From positions 1-58,353 of the forward strand of contig NZ_CCRF01000066.1 of assembly GCF_000751775.1 (NCBI RefSeq): DNA of 58,353 bases, written 5' to 3'. Source of the stretch: Caldibacillus thermoamylovorans (GTDB lineage: Bacteria > Bacillota > Bacilli > Bacillales > Caldibacillaceae). The translations under genes and the position numbers were made by a program. A model generated the notes under the pieces. That model did no database searches. It was not told the DNA's origin and saw only the letters and a program-made list of their open reading frames with translations. Below are positions 46,627 through 58,019 of the stretch, in pieces (within the stretch, counting starts at the first letter, position 1; each line of letters opens with the position of its first letter).

Positions 46627-48946
46627 TTTTTTCACCTACTATTGCATTTTTAAGTACTTCATCGACATGGGTAACAGGAATAAAGGTTAATTCTTCCCGC
46701 ACACTTTCCGGAATGTCATCCAAATCCCGCTCATTGTCTTTCGGCAAAATAATGGTTGTCAGCCCGGCACGGTGAGCACTTAAAGTTTTTTCTTTTAATC
46801 CGCCGATTGCAAGTACCCGTCCCCGTAATGTGACTTCACCGGTCATGCCAACCTCACGACGAACAGGCTTTCCGGTAAGAGCTGAAACAAGTGCCGTTGT
46901 AATAGTGACACCGGCTGAAGGACCGTCTTTCGGAACAGCGCCTTCCGGGACATGGATATGGATATCATATTTTTCATGAAACATCGGATCAATGCCAAAT
47001 TTTTCAGCTGAAGATCTCACATAGCTAAAGGCAGCCTGTGCAGATTCTTTCATAACATCACCGAGTTTACCCGTCAGTACAAGCTTTCCTTTACCGGGTG
47101 CAAGGGACACTTCAATTTGCAATGTATCGCCGCCAAATGCGGTATAAGCAAGTCCGGTTGCAACACCGACTTGATCTTCCTTCTCCGCCTGACCATAATG
47201 AAAAATCTTTTTCCCGAGAAATTCTTCAATATTTTTATTCGTAACAATGACCCGTTTCTTTTCTCCGGATGTAATAATTTTTGCCGTTTTTCTGCAAATT
47301 TTAGCTATTTGTCTTTCCAATCCGCGGACACCGGCTTCCCGGGTAAAATACCGAACGATGGAAAGAATGGCATCATCGCGAATTTGCAGCTGTTGCTTTT
47401 GTAATCCATGTTCTTTTAATTGTTTTTTTATGAGATAATTTTTAGCAATATGTAATTTTTCAATTTCTGTATAACCCGCAATAGAAATAATTTCCATCCG
47501 ATCTCTCAGCGGTCCGGGAATCGTGCTTAAATCGTTGGCTGTCGCAATGAACATTACTTTTGATAAGTCGTACGTTTCTTCAATATAATGATCGCTGAAA
47601 TTTTTATTTTGTTCCGGATCCAAAACTTCGAGCATAGCCGATGACGGATCACCGCGAAAATCGTTCGACATTTTATCAATTTCATCTAATAAAAACACCG
47701 GATTAATCGTCCCTGCTTTTCTCATTCCTTGAATAATTCGTCCCGGCATTGCACCGACATATGTTCTCCTGTGTCCACGGATTTCTGATTCATCACGGAC
47801 ACCGCCTAATGAAACTCTCACAAATTTTCGGTTTAACGAACGGGCAACTGAACGGGCAAGACTGGTTTTTCCGACCCCCGGAGGACCAACCAGACAAAGA
47901 ATCGGACCTTTTAAGGAGTTCGTCAATTGTTGCACGGCTAAATATTCCAAAACGCGTTCCTTTACTTTTTCCAAACCGTAATGGTCTTCATTTAAAATTC
48001 TTTCCGCCCGTTTAATATTTATATCATCTTTCGTTTCTGTCGTCCATGGCAGTGCAATTAACCAATCAAGATAATTTCGAATGACAGCACTTTCCGCCGA
48101 TGTTCCGGGTAATTTTTCATAGCGGTCTAATTCTTTCATGGCTGCTTCAAAAACATGATCAGGCATTCCTGCTTTTCCAATTTTTTCTTTTAATTTTTCG
48201 ATTTCACTCGATTTTCCTTCTTTTTCACCTAATTCTTTTTGAATAGCTTTCATCTGTTCCCGCAAATAATATTCTTTTTGCGTTCTTTCCATCGATTGCT
48301 TTACGCGTTGCCCGATTTTCCTCTCGAGTTGGATAACTTCCTTTTCATTATTCAAAAAAGTAATGATGGCGTTCATACGATCTTTCACATTTACTTTTTC
48401 CAAGAGGTCTTGCTTGTCTTTCAATTTCAGTGGCAAATACGATGCCACAATATCAGCTAATCGACCCGGTTCTTCAATATCTTGAACAGAAGCAAATGTT
48501 TCAGCCGATACTTTTTTAGACATTTTTATGTATTGCTCAAACAAATCCAAGATCATACGCATTAGTGCTTCTTCTTCAAAGTCTTTTACTTCTTCATTTT
48601 CGTATGTTTGAATACGTACTTCAAAATATTCATCGGTCCGGAGAAACTTTTCAATTTTTCCCCGTTTCAAACCTTCTACCAAAACACGGAATGTTCCGTT
48701 TGGAAGTTTGAGCATTTGTTTTACCTGTGTCAATGTGCCCATTTCAAAAAAGTCATCCTCTGTTGGGTCTTCAATGGATGTATCTTTTTGTGTTGTCAAA
48801 AAAATGAAATGATCATTCATCATTGCTTTTTCAAGCGCTTGTACCGACTTTTCCCGCCCGACATCTAAATGAAGCACCATTGTCGGGAATACAAGCAATC
48901 CTCGAAGCGGCAGGAGGGGAACGATAATTCGTTGTTGTTCATTCAT
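46616..48946 (-). CDS. lonA: ATP-dependent protease LonA
   Basis: Hexameric AAA+ serine protease that removes damaged and regulatory proteins. The 776-residue product has the LON substrate domain ([20 protein letters not shown]), a coiled coil, Walker [10 protein letters not shown], Walker [12 protein letters not shown], and the protease domain with catalytic Ser in [10 protein letters not shown] and Lys in [15 protein letters not shown]-type context (IGGLKEKT). Normal length. ATG 48946 follows GGAGGT. Confidence 0.98.
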   Translation of the reverse strand: MNEQQRIIVPLLPLRGLLVFPTMVLHLDVGREKSVQALEKAMMNDHFIFLTTQKDTSIEDPTEDDFFEMGTLTQVKQMLKLPNGTFRVLVEGLKRGKIEKFLRTDEYFEVRIQTYENEEVKDFEEEALMRMILDLFEQYIKMSKKVSAETFASVQDIEEPGRLADIVASYLPLKLKDKQDLLEKVNVKDRMNAIITFLNNEKEVIQLERKIGQRVKQSMERTQKEYYLREQMKAIQKELGEKEGKSSEIEKLKEKIGKAGMPDHVFEAAMKELDRYEKLPGTSAESAVIRNYLDWLIALPWTTETKDDINIKRAERILNEDHYGLEKVKERVLEYLAVQQLTNSLKGPILCLVGPPGVGKTSLARSVARSLNRKFVRVSLGGVRDESEIRGHRRTYVGAMPGRIIQGMRKAGTINPVFLLDEIDKMSNDFRGDPSSAMLEVLDPEQNKNFSDHYIEETYDLSKVMFIATANDLSTIPGPLRDRMEIISIAGYTEIEKLHIAKNYLIKKQLKEHGLQKQQLQIRDDAILSIVRYFTREAGVRGLERQIAKICRKTAKIITSGEKKRVIVTNKNIEEFLGKKIFHYGQAEKEDQVGVATGLAYTAFGGDTLQIEVSLAPGKGKLVLTGKLGDVMKESAQAAFSYVRSSAEKFGIDPMFHEKYDIHIHVPEGAVPKDGPSAGVTITTALVSALTGKPVRREVGMTGEVTLRGRVLAIGGLKEKTLSAHRAGLTTIILPKDNERDLDDIPESVREELTFIPVTHVDEVLKNAIVGEKSEN

Positions 48947-49370
48947 ACGGATACCTCCAATTCTCCACCTTTAGTCTCGTAATAGATGGTTATTCTCTTG
49001 TGTAGAAACGTTTTATGTTGATAAAACGGACTTACGGATTTTGTAACTTTTTTGTCAAACATTGTACTGATAAGATTTTTTCAATCGGGTGAAACGACTT
49101 TGTATGGTTCGAATTGTTTTTAACATTGACGATTACCTATTTAAAAATTTTAACGTATTTACTGGCAACTGTCTAATTTGAATAAACGATGAAACTTCAA
49201 CCGGTTTGGAAAGCAATATCTATTAAATGATTACATAAACAGAGATTTTTCCGGTACAAGTTGTCAATTTGACAAAAAAAGGCGGTTTGTTCATTGACAA
49301 ACCGGAATTTCAGGTTTTATCTATGCCGCCCAATATCCATTATGATTTGCGAGCTTACCCTGTGATTTTT
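48947..49370. other. lonA-lonB intergenic region
   Basis: It holds the lonB terminator (49272-49306) and a consensus TTGACA -35 box on the minus strand (49058-49053) about 110 bases ahead of lonA, but no good -10 box at 16-18 bases. No heat-shock operator (CIRCE or CtsR box) is visible. Confidence 0.4.
49272..49306 (-). terminator. Intrinsic terminator of lonB
   Basis: CGGTTTGT (49283-49290) and ACAAACCG (49297-49304) pair; on the minus strand CC and seven T residues follow. Confidence 0.9.
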
Positions 49371-51050
49371 CTATACACTTTCTTTTCTTTGCTCTTGATA
49401 GGAAAAAGCCGTTTCCGGCAGATTGCTCTCTTCTTTATTATGTATTTTCATTAAGGCTAATTCAAATACTTGTTTTATACTGGCGACCGGTATAACTTCA
49501 ACTCCTTCGATTTCATGAAAAATGGATTCCATATTGTCTTCCGGTATAATCACTTTTTTTACACCTGCTTTTTGTGCCGCCTTTATTTTTGTATACACAC
49601 CGCCGACCGGTTTTACTCTACCGTGAATACTGATTTCTCCGGTTAGGGCAACTTCATTATGAATCGGAATTTTATAAATGGCCGAATATATTCCGGTAGC
49701 AATCGCGATTCCCGCTGATGGACCGTCAACAGGTACGCCGCCCGGAAAATTAACATGAATATGATATTCATCTGCAGGTACACCAAATGATCGTAAAATG
49801 GTAATGACATTTTCAATGGAACCTTTTGCCATACTCTTTCTTCTAATTGATTTTCCTTGTGTTCCAATACTTTCTTCCTCAACAATTCCGGTAATCGTGA
49901 TTGCTCCTTTTTCCAGAACAGGTATGGCAGCAACTTCGATTTCCAATACCGAGCCGCTGTTCGGCCCATAAACAGCCAAACCGTTAACAAGTCCCACTTC
50001 CGGTTGTTTATAGATTTTTTGTTCTAATCGTGGAGAAAGTTGACTTGAATGAATGATCCACTCGATATCTTCATCTTTTATTATTTTTCGATTTTCCGTA
50101 ATCGCAAGTCCTGCAGCAATTTGTACCATATTCACCGCTTCTCGCCCGTTTTTCGCATATTGTGATAATTTTTCTAATGCATATTCACTCATCGTTAAAT
50201 GAACCTTTTCCATCGCTCGTTTCGCCACTTGCTTGATTTCTTCTTGGTCAAGTTCCCGGAAAAACACTTCCATGCATCTCGAACGAATCGCCGGAGGAAT
50301 TTCTTCAGGTGTTCTTGTCGTCGCACCAATTAAGCGAAAATCAGCAGGAAGTCCATTTTTAAAAATATCATGAATAAAATTGGGGATTTGCGCATTTTCT
50401 TCACTATAATAAGCACTTTCTAAAAATACTTTTCGGTCTTCCAAAACTTTCAACAGTTTGTTCATTTGAATCGGGTGCAATTCACCAATTTCATCGATAA
50501 AGAGAACACCACCATGTGCATTCGTTACTGCCCCTTGTTTTGGCTGTGGGATTCCTGCTTGTCCCATCGCACCGGCCCCTTGGTAGATCGGGTCATGGAC
50601 GGAACCGATTAAAGGATCAGCAATTCCTCTTTCATCAAATCTTGCCGTTGTCGCATCCAATTCAATAAATTTTGCGTCTTTTTTAAAGGGCGACATCCCC
50701 AGCTTTTTCGCCTCTTCAAGAACAAGTCTTGCTGCAGCTGTTTTTCCGACGCCGGGTGGTCCGTAAATAATGACATGTTGGGGGTTGGGGCCACAAAGAC
50801 CGGCTTTTAATGCTTTGATCCCGTCTTTCTGTCCAATAATATCTTCAAAACTTGCCGGACGAACCTTTTCTGCGAGCGGTTCAGTCAATTTAATTGAACG
50901 TAATTTTTGTAATTGTTCCATTTCTTTTTTTGATTCTTTGTCTATTGATACTTTTTGGCTCCGTTGATTTCGCAACAAGTTCCAAAAATACACCCCGATG
51001 ATAACCCCGAAGATAAGCTGGATGATTAACACGATTCCAGGTAAGTTCAT
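49371..51050 (-). CDS. lonB: ATP-dependent protease LonB
   Basis: Membrane-anchored Lon-type protease, forespore-specific in B. subtilis. The 559-residue protein has an N-terminal membrane helix (about 5-24), an AAA+ domain with Walker [12 protein letters not shown] and Walker B GGVLFIDEIGEL, and a Lon protease domain with the catalytic Ser in VDGPSAGIAIATG and Lys in VGGVYTKIKAAQKAG. It lacks the long LonA N-domain. ATG 51050 follows GGAGGG. Its order between clpX and lonA is standard. Confidence 0.97.
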   Translation of the reverse strand: MNLPGIVLIIQLIFGVIIGVYFWNLLRNQRSQKVSIDKESKKEMEQLQKLRSIKLTEPLAEKVRPASFEDIIGQKDGIKALKAGLCGPNPQHVIIYGPPGVGKTAAARLVLEEAKKLGMSPFKKDAKFIELDATTARFDERGIADPLIGSVHDPIYQGAGAMGQAGIPQPKQGAVTNAHGGVLFIDEIGELHPIQMNKLLKVLEDRKVFLESAYYSEENAQIPNFIHDIFKNGLPADFRLIGATTRTPEEIPPAIRSRCMEVFFRELDQEEIKQVAKRAMEKVHLTMSEYALEKLSQYAKNGREAVNMVQIAAGLAITENRKIIKDEDIEWIIHSSQLSPRLEQKIYKQPEVGLVNGLAVYGPNSGSVLEIEVAAIPVLEKGAITITGIVEEESIGTQGKSIRRKSMAKGSIENVITILRSFGVPADEYHIHVNFPGGVPVDGPSAGIAIATGIYSAIYKIPIHNEVALTGEISIHGRVKPVGGVYTKIKAAQKAGVKKVIIPEDNMESIFHEIEGVEVIPVASIKQVFELALMKIHNKEESNLPETAFSYQEQRKESV

Positions 51051-51171
51051 TGTATTCCCTCCATTGGCATATTCTGTGTTCTTTAGTATCTCCTATAGAA
51101 CGAGGGAATAAACAAGAAATTGCCAATTGAAGAATGTTTACAAAACAAAACAAAAAAGCTTAAGTACACAT

Positions 51172-51218
51172 ACAAAAAGAGTTACCATGTAACAAAAACT
51201 TTGCTGTTACATGGTAAC
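51172..51218 (-). terminator. Intrinsic terminator of clpX
   Basis: GTTACCATGTAACA (51181-51194) pairs perfectly with TGTTACATGGTAAC (51205-51218); TCTTTTTG follows on the minus strand. Confidence 0.93.
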
Positions 51219-51240
51219 CCGATCGATTCATGTTTGTATG

Positions 51241-52506
51241 TTATGCCGAAGTTTTTTCTTCTTCTTCAATAACCGTTCCATCTTTCAATAGTAGTTGAGG
51301 ACGTTTGTTTTTCGTAATCGTCTCCTCCGTGATAATACATTTTGCGATATCTTCCCGTGATGGTAATTCGAACATCACATCCAACATAATTCCTTCAATA
51401 ATGGAACGTAAACCACGTGCACCGGTTTTTCTTTCAATTGCCTTTTTCGCAATTTGTTCCAATGCTTTCTTTTCAAATTCGAGTTCCACATTATCCAGTT
51501 CCAATAATTTTTGATATTGTTTAACGAGCGCATTTTTCGGCTTTGTTAATATTTCGATTAATGCAGCTTCATCTAATTTTTTAAGCGTTGCGATAACCGG
51601 GAGACGTCCGATGAATTCCGGAATTAAGCCAAATTGTAATAAGTCTTCCGGCAATACATGGGTTAATAAATTCATTTCATCAATTTCTTCTTTTTTCGGA
51701 TCCGTTCCGAAGCCGATAACTTTTTTACCTAGACGGCGTTTAATAATTTGTTCAATTCCGTCAAATGCACCGCCGCAAATGAATAAAATATTCGTCGTAT
51801 CAATTTGAATAAACTCTTGATGCGGGTGTTTTCTTCCTCCTTGTGGCGGAACACTGGCAACCGTACCTTCTAAAATTTTTAACAGTGCTTGTTGGACACC
51901 TTCACCCGAAACGTCACGGGTAATCGACGGGTTTTCTGATTTACGGGCAATTTTGTCGATTTCGTCAATATAAATAATCCCTTTCTCAGCCCGCTCGACA
52001 TCATAGTCGGCAGCTTGGATTAATTTTAACAAAATATTTTCAACATCCTCACCAACATATCCGGCTTCTGTTAAAGATGTCGCATCCGCAATGGCGAACG
52101 GTACATTTAAAATTCGCGCCAAAGTTTGGGCAAGTAAAGTTTTTCCGCTTCCGGTCGGCCCAATCAAACAAATATTACTTTTTGACAACTCAACATCATC
52201 AACCCGGTTTTTAGTATTGATTCTTTTGTAATGGTTATAAACCGCAACGGCCAATGTTTTTTTCGCCTGATCTTGACCGATGACATATTCATCCAAAATT
52301 GTTCGAATTTCCGTCGGTTTTGGAACATCCTTAAATTCTAATTCTTCATCATTGCCTAATTCCTCTTCCACAATTTCTGTACATAATTCAATACACTCAT
52401 CGCATATATAAACGCCCGGACCGGCAACCAATTTACGGACTTGATCCTGAGATTTTCCGCAGAAGGAACATTTCAATTGTCCTTTTTCATCATTAAATTT
52501 AAACAA
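51241..52506 (-). CDS. clpX: ATP-dependent Clp protease ATP-binding subunit ClpX
   Basis: AAA+ unfoldase that feeds proteins to ClpP. The 421-residue protein has the N-terminal zinc domain (CSFCGK and CDEC), Walker [14 protein letters not shown], Walker [12 protein letters not shown], the pore and arginine-finger regions and the ClpP-contact IGF loop (KKVIGFGTD). TTG 52506 ([13 protein letters not shown]) is eight bases after AAGGGG and matches B. subtilis ClpX; the GTG at 52515 overlaps the ribosome site. Confidence 0.98.
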   Translation of the reverse strand: MFKFNDEKGQLKCSFCGKSQDQVRKLVAGPGVYICDECIELCTEIVEEELGNDEELEFKDVPKPTEIRTILDEYVIGQDQAKKTLAVAVYNHYKRINTKNRVDDVELSKSNICLIGPTGSGKTLLAQTLARILNVPFAIADATSLTEAGYVGEDVENILLKLIQAADYDVERAEKGIIYIDEIDKIARKSENPSITRDVSGEGVQQALLKILEGTVASVPPQGGRKHPHQEFIQIDTTNILFICGGAFDGIEQIIKRRLGKKVIGFGTDPKKEEIDEMNLLTHVLPEDLLQFGLIPEFIGRLPVIATLKKLDEAALIEILTKPKNALVKQYQKLLELDNVELEFEKKALEQIAKKAIERKTGARGLRSIIEGIMLDVMFELPSREDIAKCIITEETITKNKRPQLLLKDGTVIEEEEKTSA

Positions 52507-53032
52507 TTTTTTCACCCCTTAATTTGATAAACCATCTATATGAGTAAAGCCCTGCGAATGTATTTTTACAGTGCCCGAAAGCAGATCATTATTATTATGA
52601 ATTTGTTTATTTCTTTTGTTAATCTTTTAGCCGTTAACGCCAAGTCTTTGTTTTTCTCTATGTATATGTATATGGATTGTAACATATTGTTCTGATGAAA
52701 AGAAAATAAAATGATTCAATCGATTATGTATAGTCTATGCAAAACATTTTTATAAAAAGACGGTAAAAACTAGAACCTAACACACATTTTTGGGATACAG
52801 CGAATTCCCATCAGTGTTGTCATTGTTTTTAAAGGCAGGCATCCCCTATAACCACGCATCCTTTTCATTCGAAGTTGAGGCGGGAGACAAACCTTGCCGT
52901 TAAGAGTAGGATAAAACAAGGCACGAAAAGAAATCGCGCCTTGTTTTATCTAAGTTGATTAAAAATGTGCAACTAAACACCGTTAATTCGTTCACTTTAG
53001 TTTATTTAAACACAATGGATCTGTTTTCCTAA
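52507..53032. other. clpX-tig intergenic region
   Basis: It holds the tig terminator at 52910-52950. The rest must include the clpX promoter, but no clear -35/-10 pair or CtsR operator is seen by eye. Confidence 0.4.
52910..52950 (-). terminator. Intrinsic terminator of tig
   Basis: ATAAAACAAGGC (52911-52922) pairs with GCCTTGTTTTAT (52938-52949), a perfect 12-base stem with T residues in the descending arm on either strand. Confidence 0.88.
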
Positions 53033-54322
53033 TTATTCTTCTACCGTCTTACTGTTGTCAACCAATAATTGAACAGCTTTGTTAAATTTCAATTCTTCTT
53101 TAATGCCGGCAGTTGAACCAAGAATTTGCTGGATTTGTTCCACCGGCATGTTGTACATTTCTGCCATATTTTGAAGTTCTTTTTCCACTTCTTCTTCTGT
53201 TACATCAATATTTTCCGCTTTAACAATCGCCTCTAGCGTTAAGTTAACGCGAACCCGTTTTTCAGCATCTTCACGCATTGTTTCTTTCAAGTTGTCGATA
53301 TCTTGACCTGAAAATTGCGAGTACAGTTCAAGATTTAGACCTTGTTGTTGCAGACGTTGATCAAATTCTTTTACCATCCGTTCAACTTCATTATCGATCA
53401 TGACTTCAGGAATATCAATTTCTGCGTTCTCAGCAGCTTTTTCAATTACCGCATTTTCAACTTCATGTTTTGCAGTATGTTCTTTTTCATCTTTTAGACG
53501 ATTTTCAATTTTTTCTTTTAATGCGTCTAATGTTTCCACTTCATCATCGACATCAACAGCAAAGTCATCGTCCAGTTCAGGTAATACTAATTGTTTTACT
53601 TCATGAACTTTTACTTTGAATACAGCCGGCTTGCCCGCTAATTCTTCTGCATGATATTCTTCCGGGAAAGTGACTTGAACTTCTTTTTCATCTCCGGCTT
53701 TTACTCCGACTAATTGTTCTTCAAAGCCCGGAATAAAGGAATCAGAACCGATTTCAAGAGAATGATTTTCTGCTTTACCGCCTTCAAAAGCTTCTCCGTC
53801 AACAAACCCTTCAAAATCGATAACAACTGTATCACCTTGCTCAGCCGGTTCATCTTCTTTAACAACTAATTCGGCATGGCGTTTTTGCAGTTCTTTAAGT
53901 TCTGCTTCAACATCTTCATCAGTTACTTCCGTATTTACTTTTGGAACTTCAAGGCCTTTATATTCGCCTAATTTTACTTCCGGTTTTACTGTAACATCGG
54001 CAGTGAAAATTAATGATTGACCTTTACCAATTTGTTCGATATCGATTTCCGGCTGATCAACCGGTTCAATGCCGGTTTCGTCAATGGCATTTGAATATGC
54101 ATCCGGTAAAACAATATCTAGTGCATCTTGATAAAGAGATTCGACACCAAATCTTTGTTCAAAGATTTGACGCGGTACCCGACCTTTACGAAATCCAGGT
54201 ACATTCAATTGTTTTTGAACTTTTTTAAATGCTTGATCGAGTGCTTTGTTAAATGTTTCTGCGTCTACTTCAACCGTTAATTTACCTTGGTTGCCTTCTA
54301 ATTTTTCCCATTTTGCAGACAT
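53033..54322 (-). CDS. tig: Trigger factor (ribosome-bound chaperone, peptidyl-prolyl isomerase)
   Basis: Binds the ribosome exit site and helps nascent chains fold. The 429-residue protein has the ribosome-binding signature [18 protein letters not shown], a FKBP-type domain ([20 protein letters not shown], and [17 protein letters not shown]) and a helical C-terminal domain. ATG 54322 ([13 protein letters not shown]) follows GGAGGGAAAAGG and is preferred to the ORF opening five codons upstream. Confidence 0.98.
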   Translation of the reverse strand: MSAKWEKLEGNQGKLTVEVDAETFNKALDQAFKKVQKQLNVPGFRKGRVPRQIFEQRFGVESLYQDALDIVLPDAYSNAIDETGIEPVDQPEIDIEQIGKGQSLIFTADVTVKPEVKLGEYKGLEVPKVNTEVTDEDVEAELKELQKRHAELVVKEDEPAEQGDTVVIDFEGFVDGEAFEGGKAENHSLEIGSDSFIPGFEEQLVGVKAGDEKEVQVTFPEEYHAEELAGKPAVFKVKVHEVKQLVLPELDDDFAVDVDDEVETLDALKEKIENRLKDEKEHTAKHEVENAVIEKAAENAEIDIPEVMIDNEVERMVKEFDQRLQQQGLNLELYSQFSGQDIDNLKETMREDAEKRVRVNLTLEAIVKAENIDVTEEEVEKELQNMAEMYNMPVEQIQQILGSTAGIKEELKFNKAVQLLVDNSKTVEE

Positions 54323-54523
54323 TCCTTTTCCCTCCAACTACTATTTATCAAAAATTTACTATTGTTCTTATATGTAGACCTTGTTCATCCGCTTTCAATG
54401 ATCGTCCAAAAAGCAAATGTAATTATGTATCAAGCTCTAAAGACTTTACAAGGCGTATAAAGAGAAGAACATCATTCTAACCATATCATTATATCATAGG
54501 AATCATTTGTTTCAAGATAAAAG

Positions 54524-54547
54524 GGTGAAAAATAGGCGAAATTCACC
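54524..54547 (-). terminator. Probable terminator of ysoA
   Basis: GGTGAA and TTCACC form a six-base stem 16 bases past the ysoA stop, followed by CTTTTATC on the minus strand. Confidence 0.55.
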
Positions 54548-54562
54548 TCTTGGAACAAATTG

Positions 54563-55558
54563 TCATTGTGTTGTGATCCAAAATTGTTGTTCCACCTCGG
54601 TAATAAAGTCTATCGCTTTTGCCAATTCCTCTTTGTTCATTTCCATTTCCGATAAATTGGAAATATTATCTGTATGCTGGTCAAAATAGTCTTCAACAAC
54701 AAAGAGGATAGCATTCACCCATATATCCAAACTCGAAAAGTTCATCTCCAATGGGTAGATCATGAAAAAAAAGCGTTCGGTTAAAGTAACGGCATACGTT
54801 AATAAGCTAGGATTTTCATGAACGAGTAGAACTTCCAATTTCTCTTTGACTTTCCGGGGAAAAGGCGCATCTTGAACATCGGCATAGGTTTGGATATTCA
54901 ATTGTACGGTTTGATTAAATTTCTTTACAACAACTTTTTCTTCGTAATGATTTTCTCTTAAAACATTCAATAAAATTGTTTTTAAAAAAGGATTTCCTGT
55001 TTCACTTTCCAGATATTCTTTTATTTCCGGTAAATGTCGGGCAATTCCGTTTTTATCGAGATTTTCCAAATTTTGTATCGTTGTTTTTAAGTCATCTTCA
55101 AAAAGATTTATATGTACATCCGATGTCGGTAGCTCATCAATCCCATTTGCTAAATTTCTGCTTAGTTCCAGCAATTCCTTATATTGATCAATTTTTTCTA
55201 ACGGTACTTGATCCTCATCCAATAACATTGTTAACATTGTAGTTATTTTTTTATACTCATGAAGTTGAAAAAGAACTGTCATATATATTTCCACTGTTTC
55301 AAAGTAATCACCAACTCCTGTGTGAACCATTTCTTCCAACAACATTTTCGCCTTGGTAAAATTTCCTTGTTCCAGGTAAGCACCAATTAATGTATATAAA
55401 ATATCCGGATTTTCCGGTTCCAGTTGCTCGGCCTTCTCAAGATAAGGAATAGCTTCCTTAATTCTCCCTTCAATCAATAAATTACTCCCCTTATCCAATA
55501 AGCGTAACGGTAAATTGGGGAAAGGAATTACTTTATAGTTTGAAAAATCGTCATTCAT
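54563..55558 (-). CDS. ysoA: TPR-repeat protein YsoA-like
   Basis: Soluble protein of about 331 residues with tetratricopeptide repeats in its first 120 residues (LLIEGRIKEAIPYLEKAEQL; PDILYTLIGAYLEQGNFTKA) and a helical C-terminal domain. The place next to tig is that of B. subtilis ysoA. TPR repeats mediate protein contacts; no specific function is known. ATG 55558 (MNDDFSNYK) has a weak GTGGGAT site; the GTG 15 bases upstream is the alternative. Confidence 0.85.
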   Translation of the reverse strand: MNDDFSNYKVIPFPNLPLRLLDKGSNLLIEGRIKEAIPYLEKAEQLEPENPDILYTLIGAYLEQGNFTKAKMLLEEMVHTGVGDYFETVEIYMTVLFQLHEYKKITTMLTMLLDEDQVPLEKIDQYKELLELSRNLANGIDELPTSDVHINLFEDDLKTTIQNLENLDKNGIARHLPEIKEYLESETGNPFLKTILLNVLRENHYEEKVVVKKFNQTVQLNIQTYADVQDAPFPRKVKEKLEVLLVHENPSLLTYAVTLTERFFFMIYPLEMNFSSLDIWVNAILFVVEDYFDQHTDNISNLSEMEMNKEELAKAIDFITEVEQQFWITTQ

Positions 55559-56019
55559 AACATCAAATCCCACGCTTTTTTCTTTTTTAGTTATTGTAAC
55601 ACCGGAATAGACTTTTGCAAAATGATGGACTGGGGCTAATGCAAATAGTGCTCGAATTTTTTCAAAAGTGAACGAGCGAACGTTCTTTTCGTAATCAATG
55701 AAAATTAATAAATTGATTCGCCAACTCTACCCAATCATTCTTTTATAAGCGTGTTAAAAATTTCGGGCTGTTCAATTTGCAAACAAACTTTATCAAAAAG
55801 TCTGTCGAACACCTCAGGAGCCCTTGCAAACAGTTCTATAAATAAAATTCTAAACGTAACTAATACGAAAATTTTTCCAACTGCACCAATTTGGATCTAT
55901 GTTGGAAACTTTTACGTTCTTAACGTATAAAAAAAGGATACCCACAGTGTTCTATTCTGTGCTAGTATCCCTACTTATTTAAAACCCTATTATTTCAAGA
56001 CTTGAAATGTAAATCAAAA
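55559..56019. other. Intergenic region between ysoA and tRNA-Arg
   Basis: It contains the tRNA-Arg(CCT) terminator (about 55935-55975). A GAACG/CGTTC pair near 55662-55677 is not a LexA site, since its spacing is wrong. Nothing else is clear. Confidence 0.4.
55935..55975 (-). terminator. Terminator of tRNA-Arg(CCT)
   Basis: On the minus strand GGATAC-type and CACAG/CTGTG pairs form a stem ending GGTATCC followed by seven T residues. The same two-part stem occurs after the second tRNA gene. Confidence 0.85.
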
Positions 56020-56093
56020 CGTCCCAGACGAGATTCGAACTCATGACCTACAGCTTAGGAGGCTGTCGCTCTATCCAGCTGAGCTACTGGGAC
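56020..56093 (-). tRNA. tRNA-Arg (anticodon CCT)
   Basis: A full cloverleaf of 74 bases without encoded CCA. Acceptor GTCCCAG/CTGGGAC, D-stem GCTC/GAGC, anticodon stem ACAGC/GCTGT with loop CTCCTAA giving anticodon CCT, and T-arm with TTCGAAT. It reads codon AGG. A plausible promoter is TTGATG (56147-56142), 17 bases, TAAAAT (56124-56119). Confidence 0.97.
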
Positions 56094-56118
56094 ATAATTT
56101 TAATTTAAGACATTAAAT

Positions 56119-56147
56119 ATTTTATCATATTCTATTATTTCCATCAA
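56119..56147 (-). promoter_or_regulatory. Probable promoter of tRNA-Arg(CCT)
   Basis: TTGATG, a 17-base spacer and TAAAAT on the minus strand, placing the start about 20 bases before the tRNA. Confidence 0.5.
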
Positions 56148-56290
56148 TGATTTCAGGAAATATTTACGGTAAGTAAGTTAAAAAAACTTTCTGCAACGTT
56201 GTCATAAAACGAATTACGGCGAAGAGGAATTCGATAATGTGGGCAAATTACCGGCATGGAAGGCTGTTGAACTTTTCGGAAATATTGTTG

Positions 56291-56346
56291 TGAAAAAAGA
56301 GGGATACTTCCACAGTATTTATATCTGTGTTAGCATCCCTTTTCTG
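56291..56346 (-). terminator. Terminator of tRNA-Arg(TCT)
   Basis: GGGATGC/GTATCCC and ACACAG/CTGTGG pairs with a T-rich tail (CTCTTTTTT) on the minus strand. Its two-part stem matches that after the neighbouring tRNA-Arg gene. Confidence 0.8.
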
Positions 56347-56390
56347 TTCAAAATCCTTTCAAGTCAAGGCTTTGATCTTCCTTTTCAGTA

Positions 56391-56776
<386 letters not shown>

Positions 56777-56850
56777 ACAATTATTTATCAAAGACAAGAT
56801 TTATTATATGCCCTATTGTGATTAATGTCAATAATATTGTTCAATTTTTT

Positions 56851-56902
56851 TGGAAGAAGAAGAGAAGAGAAATTAATTCTGTATTGTTTCCTTCTTCTTC
56901 CA
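56851..56902. other. Perfect 12-base inverted repeat downstream of ysnB
   Basis: TGGAAGAAGAAG (56851-56862) pairs with CTTCTTCTTCCA (56891-56902). It overlaps the point where ysnB transcription should end, but on the minus strand it is followed by A residues, not T, so it is not a standard terminator. Confidence 0.6.
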
Positions 56903-56907
56903 AAATA

Positions 56908-57408
56908 TTAGATGTCATATGACTCTTGAAAAAGTTCCCCATGTCCATATTCGTATACATGAACAGTTTTTGTTTTCCCATTTATTTCCAAGATGACATA
57001 CGTTCTTTCTTTCCGCATACGTGGTAAGGCAATGCTGCCCGGGTTAATAAATAAAATTCTTTCAATATTTTCAACCCCGAGAACATGGGAATGACCGAAA
57101 CAAACAATGGTTGCATTTTGTTCGATAGCCCGGTAATGTAAATTCATTAAACTTGTTTTGACATGATCTCGATGCCCATGCGTAATAAATATCCTTTCAT
57201 TTCCGGCTGCAATCAAATCCCGTTCAGGAAAATCGTTGCCAAAATCACAATTTCCCCTAACCACATGATAGCCTTGAATTGCAGAATGATCTTTGTCCAA
57301 TTCAGAGTCACCACAATGAATATAATAGTCCATATCCGGATGAGTTTTTTTTAATTGGATAAGTTCTTCCGTTAATCCGTGACTGTCACTGCAAATCAAA
57401 ACCTTCAT
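56908..57408 (-). CDS. ysnB: YsnB, MJ0936/YfcE-family metallophosphoesterase
   Basis: Calcineurin-like phosphodiesterase of 166 residues. The metal ligands are visible as SDSHG (residues 8-12), [18 protein letters not shown] and FGHSHV. Small proteins of this family hydrolyse model phosphodiesters; the natural substrate is unknown. The ATG overlaps the stop of ysnA by four bases, so the two are coupled. Confidence 0.95.
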   Translation of the reverse strand: MKVLICSDSHGLTEELIQLKKTHPDMDYYIHCGDSELDKDHSAIQGYHVVRGNCDFGNDFPERDLIAAGNERIFITHGHRDHVKTSLMNLHYRAIEQNATIVCFGHSHVLGVENIERILFINPGSIALPRMRKERTYVILEINGKTKTVHVYEYGHGELFQESYDI

Positions 57409-58019
57409 GAAAGAAAATCCCCTCTTTCCATAGCTTCTTGGACATGTTCAGATAATTTTCGAATTGCATTTCCCCGGTGGCTGATTCGATTTTTTTCCTC
57501 AGATGTTATTTCTGCCATTGTTTTTTTCAAATGAGGGAGATAAAAGATCGGATCATAACCAAAGCCGTTATTTCCGCGTTTTTCGGTTAGTATTAATCCG
57601 TTACAAGTGCCTTCTACAATGATGGGATCCTTTCCCGGTACAACTAAAGCCAAGGTGCAATGAAAGTGAGCCGTGCGTTTTTCTTCTGGAACGTCTTTCA
57701 TTTCAAACAAGACTTTTTGAATATTGGCCTCATCATCCTTATCAGTTCCTGCATATCGAGCGGAATAAACACCAGGGCGCCCATCTAAAGCATCAATGAC
57801 AAGCCCGGAATCATCAGCTATTACTATTTTTTGGAAAATATTGGAAATCCCAACAGCTTTTAATAACGCATTTTCCTCAAAAGTTTTGCCTGTTTCTTCA
57901 ATATCAGGTGCATCCGGGTAGTCAAGGAGTGTCTTTACCCGGAAGCCGAGCGGTTCAAATAGTTCCTCAAACTCTTTTGCTTTCCCCTTATTTTTTGTTG
58001 CAATAATTAATTCTTCCAT
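57405..58019 (-). CDS. ysnA: XTP/dITP (non-canonical purine NTP) pyrophosphatase
   Basis: RdgB/HAM1 family enzyme that removes ITP, dITP and XTP from the nucleotide pool. The 204-residue product has the start [14 protein letters not shown], the catalytic Asp in [24 protein letters not shown], and the substrate loop [11 protein letters not shown] and SHRGNA. Normal length. The gene is followed by ysnB; the same pair follows rph in B. subtilis. Confidence 0.97.
   Translation of the reverse strand: MEELIIATKNKGKAKEFEELFEPLGFRVKTLLDYPDAPDIEETGKTFEENALLKAVGISNIFQKIVIADDSGLVIDALDGRPGVYSARYAGTDKDDEANIQKVLFEMKDVPEEKRTAHFHCTLALVVPGKDPIIVEGTCNGLILTEKRGNNGFGYDPIFYLPHLKKTMAEITSEEKNRISHRGNAIRKLSEHVQEAMERGDFLS

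Noticed and set aside
55662-55677. LexA box upstream of ysoA
   Set aside because: GAAC and GTTC are present but the four-base spacing of the operator is not.
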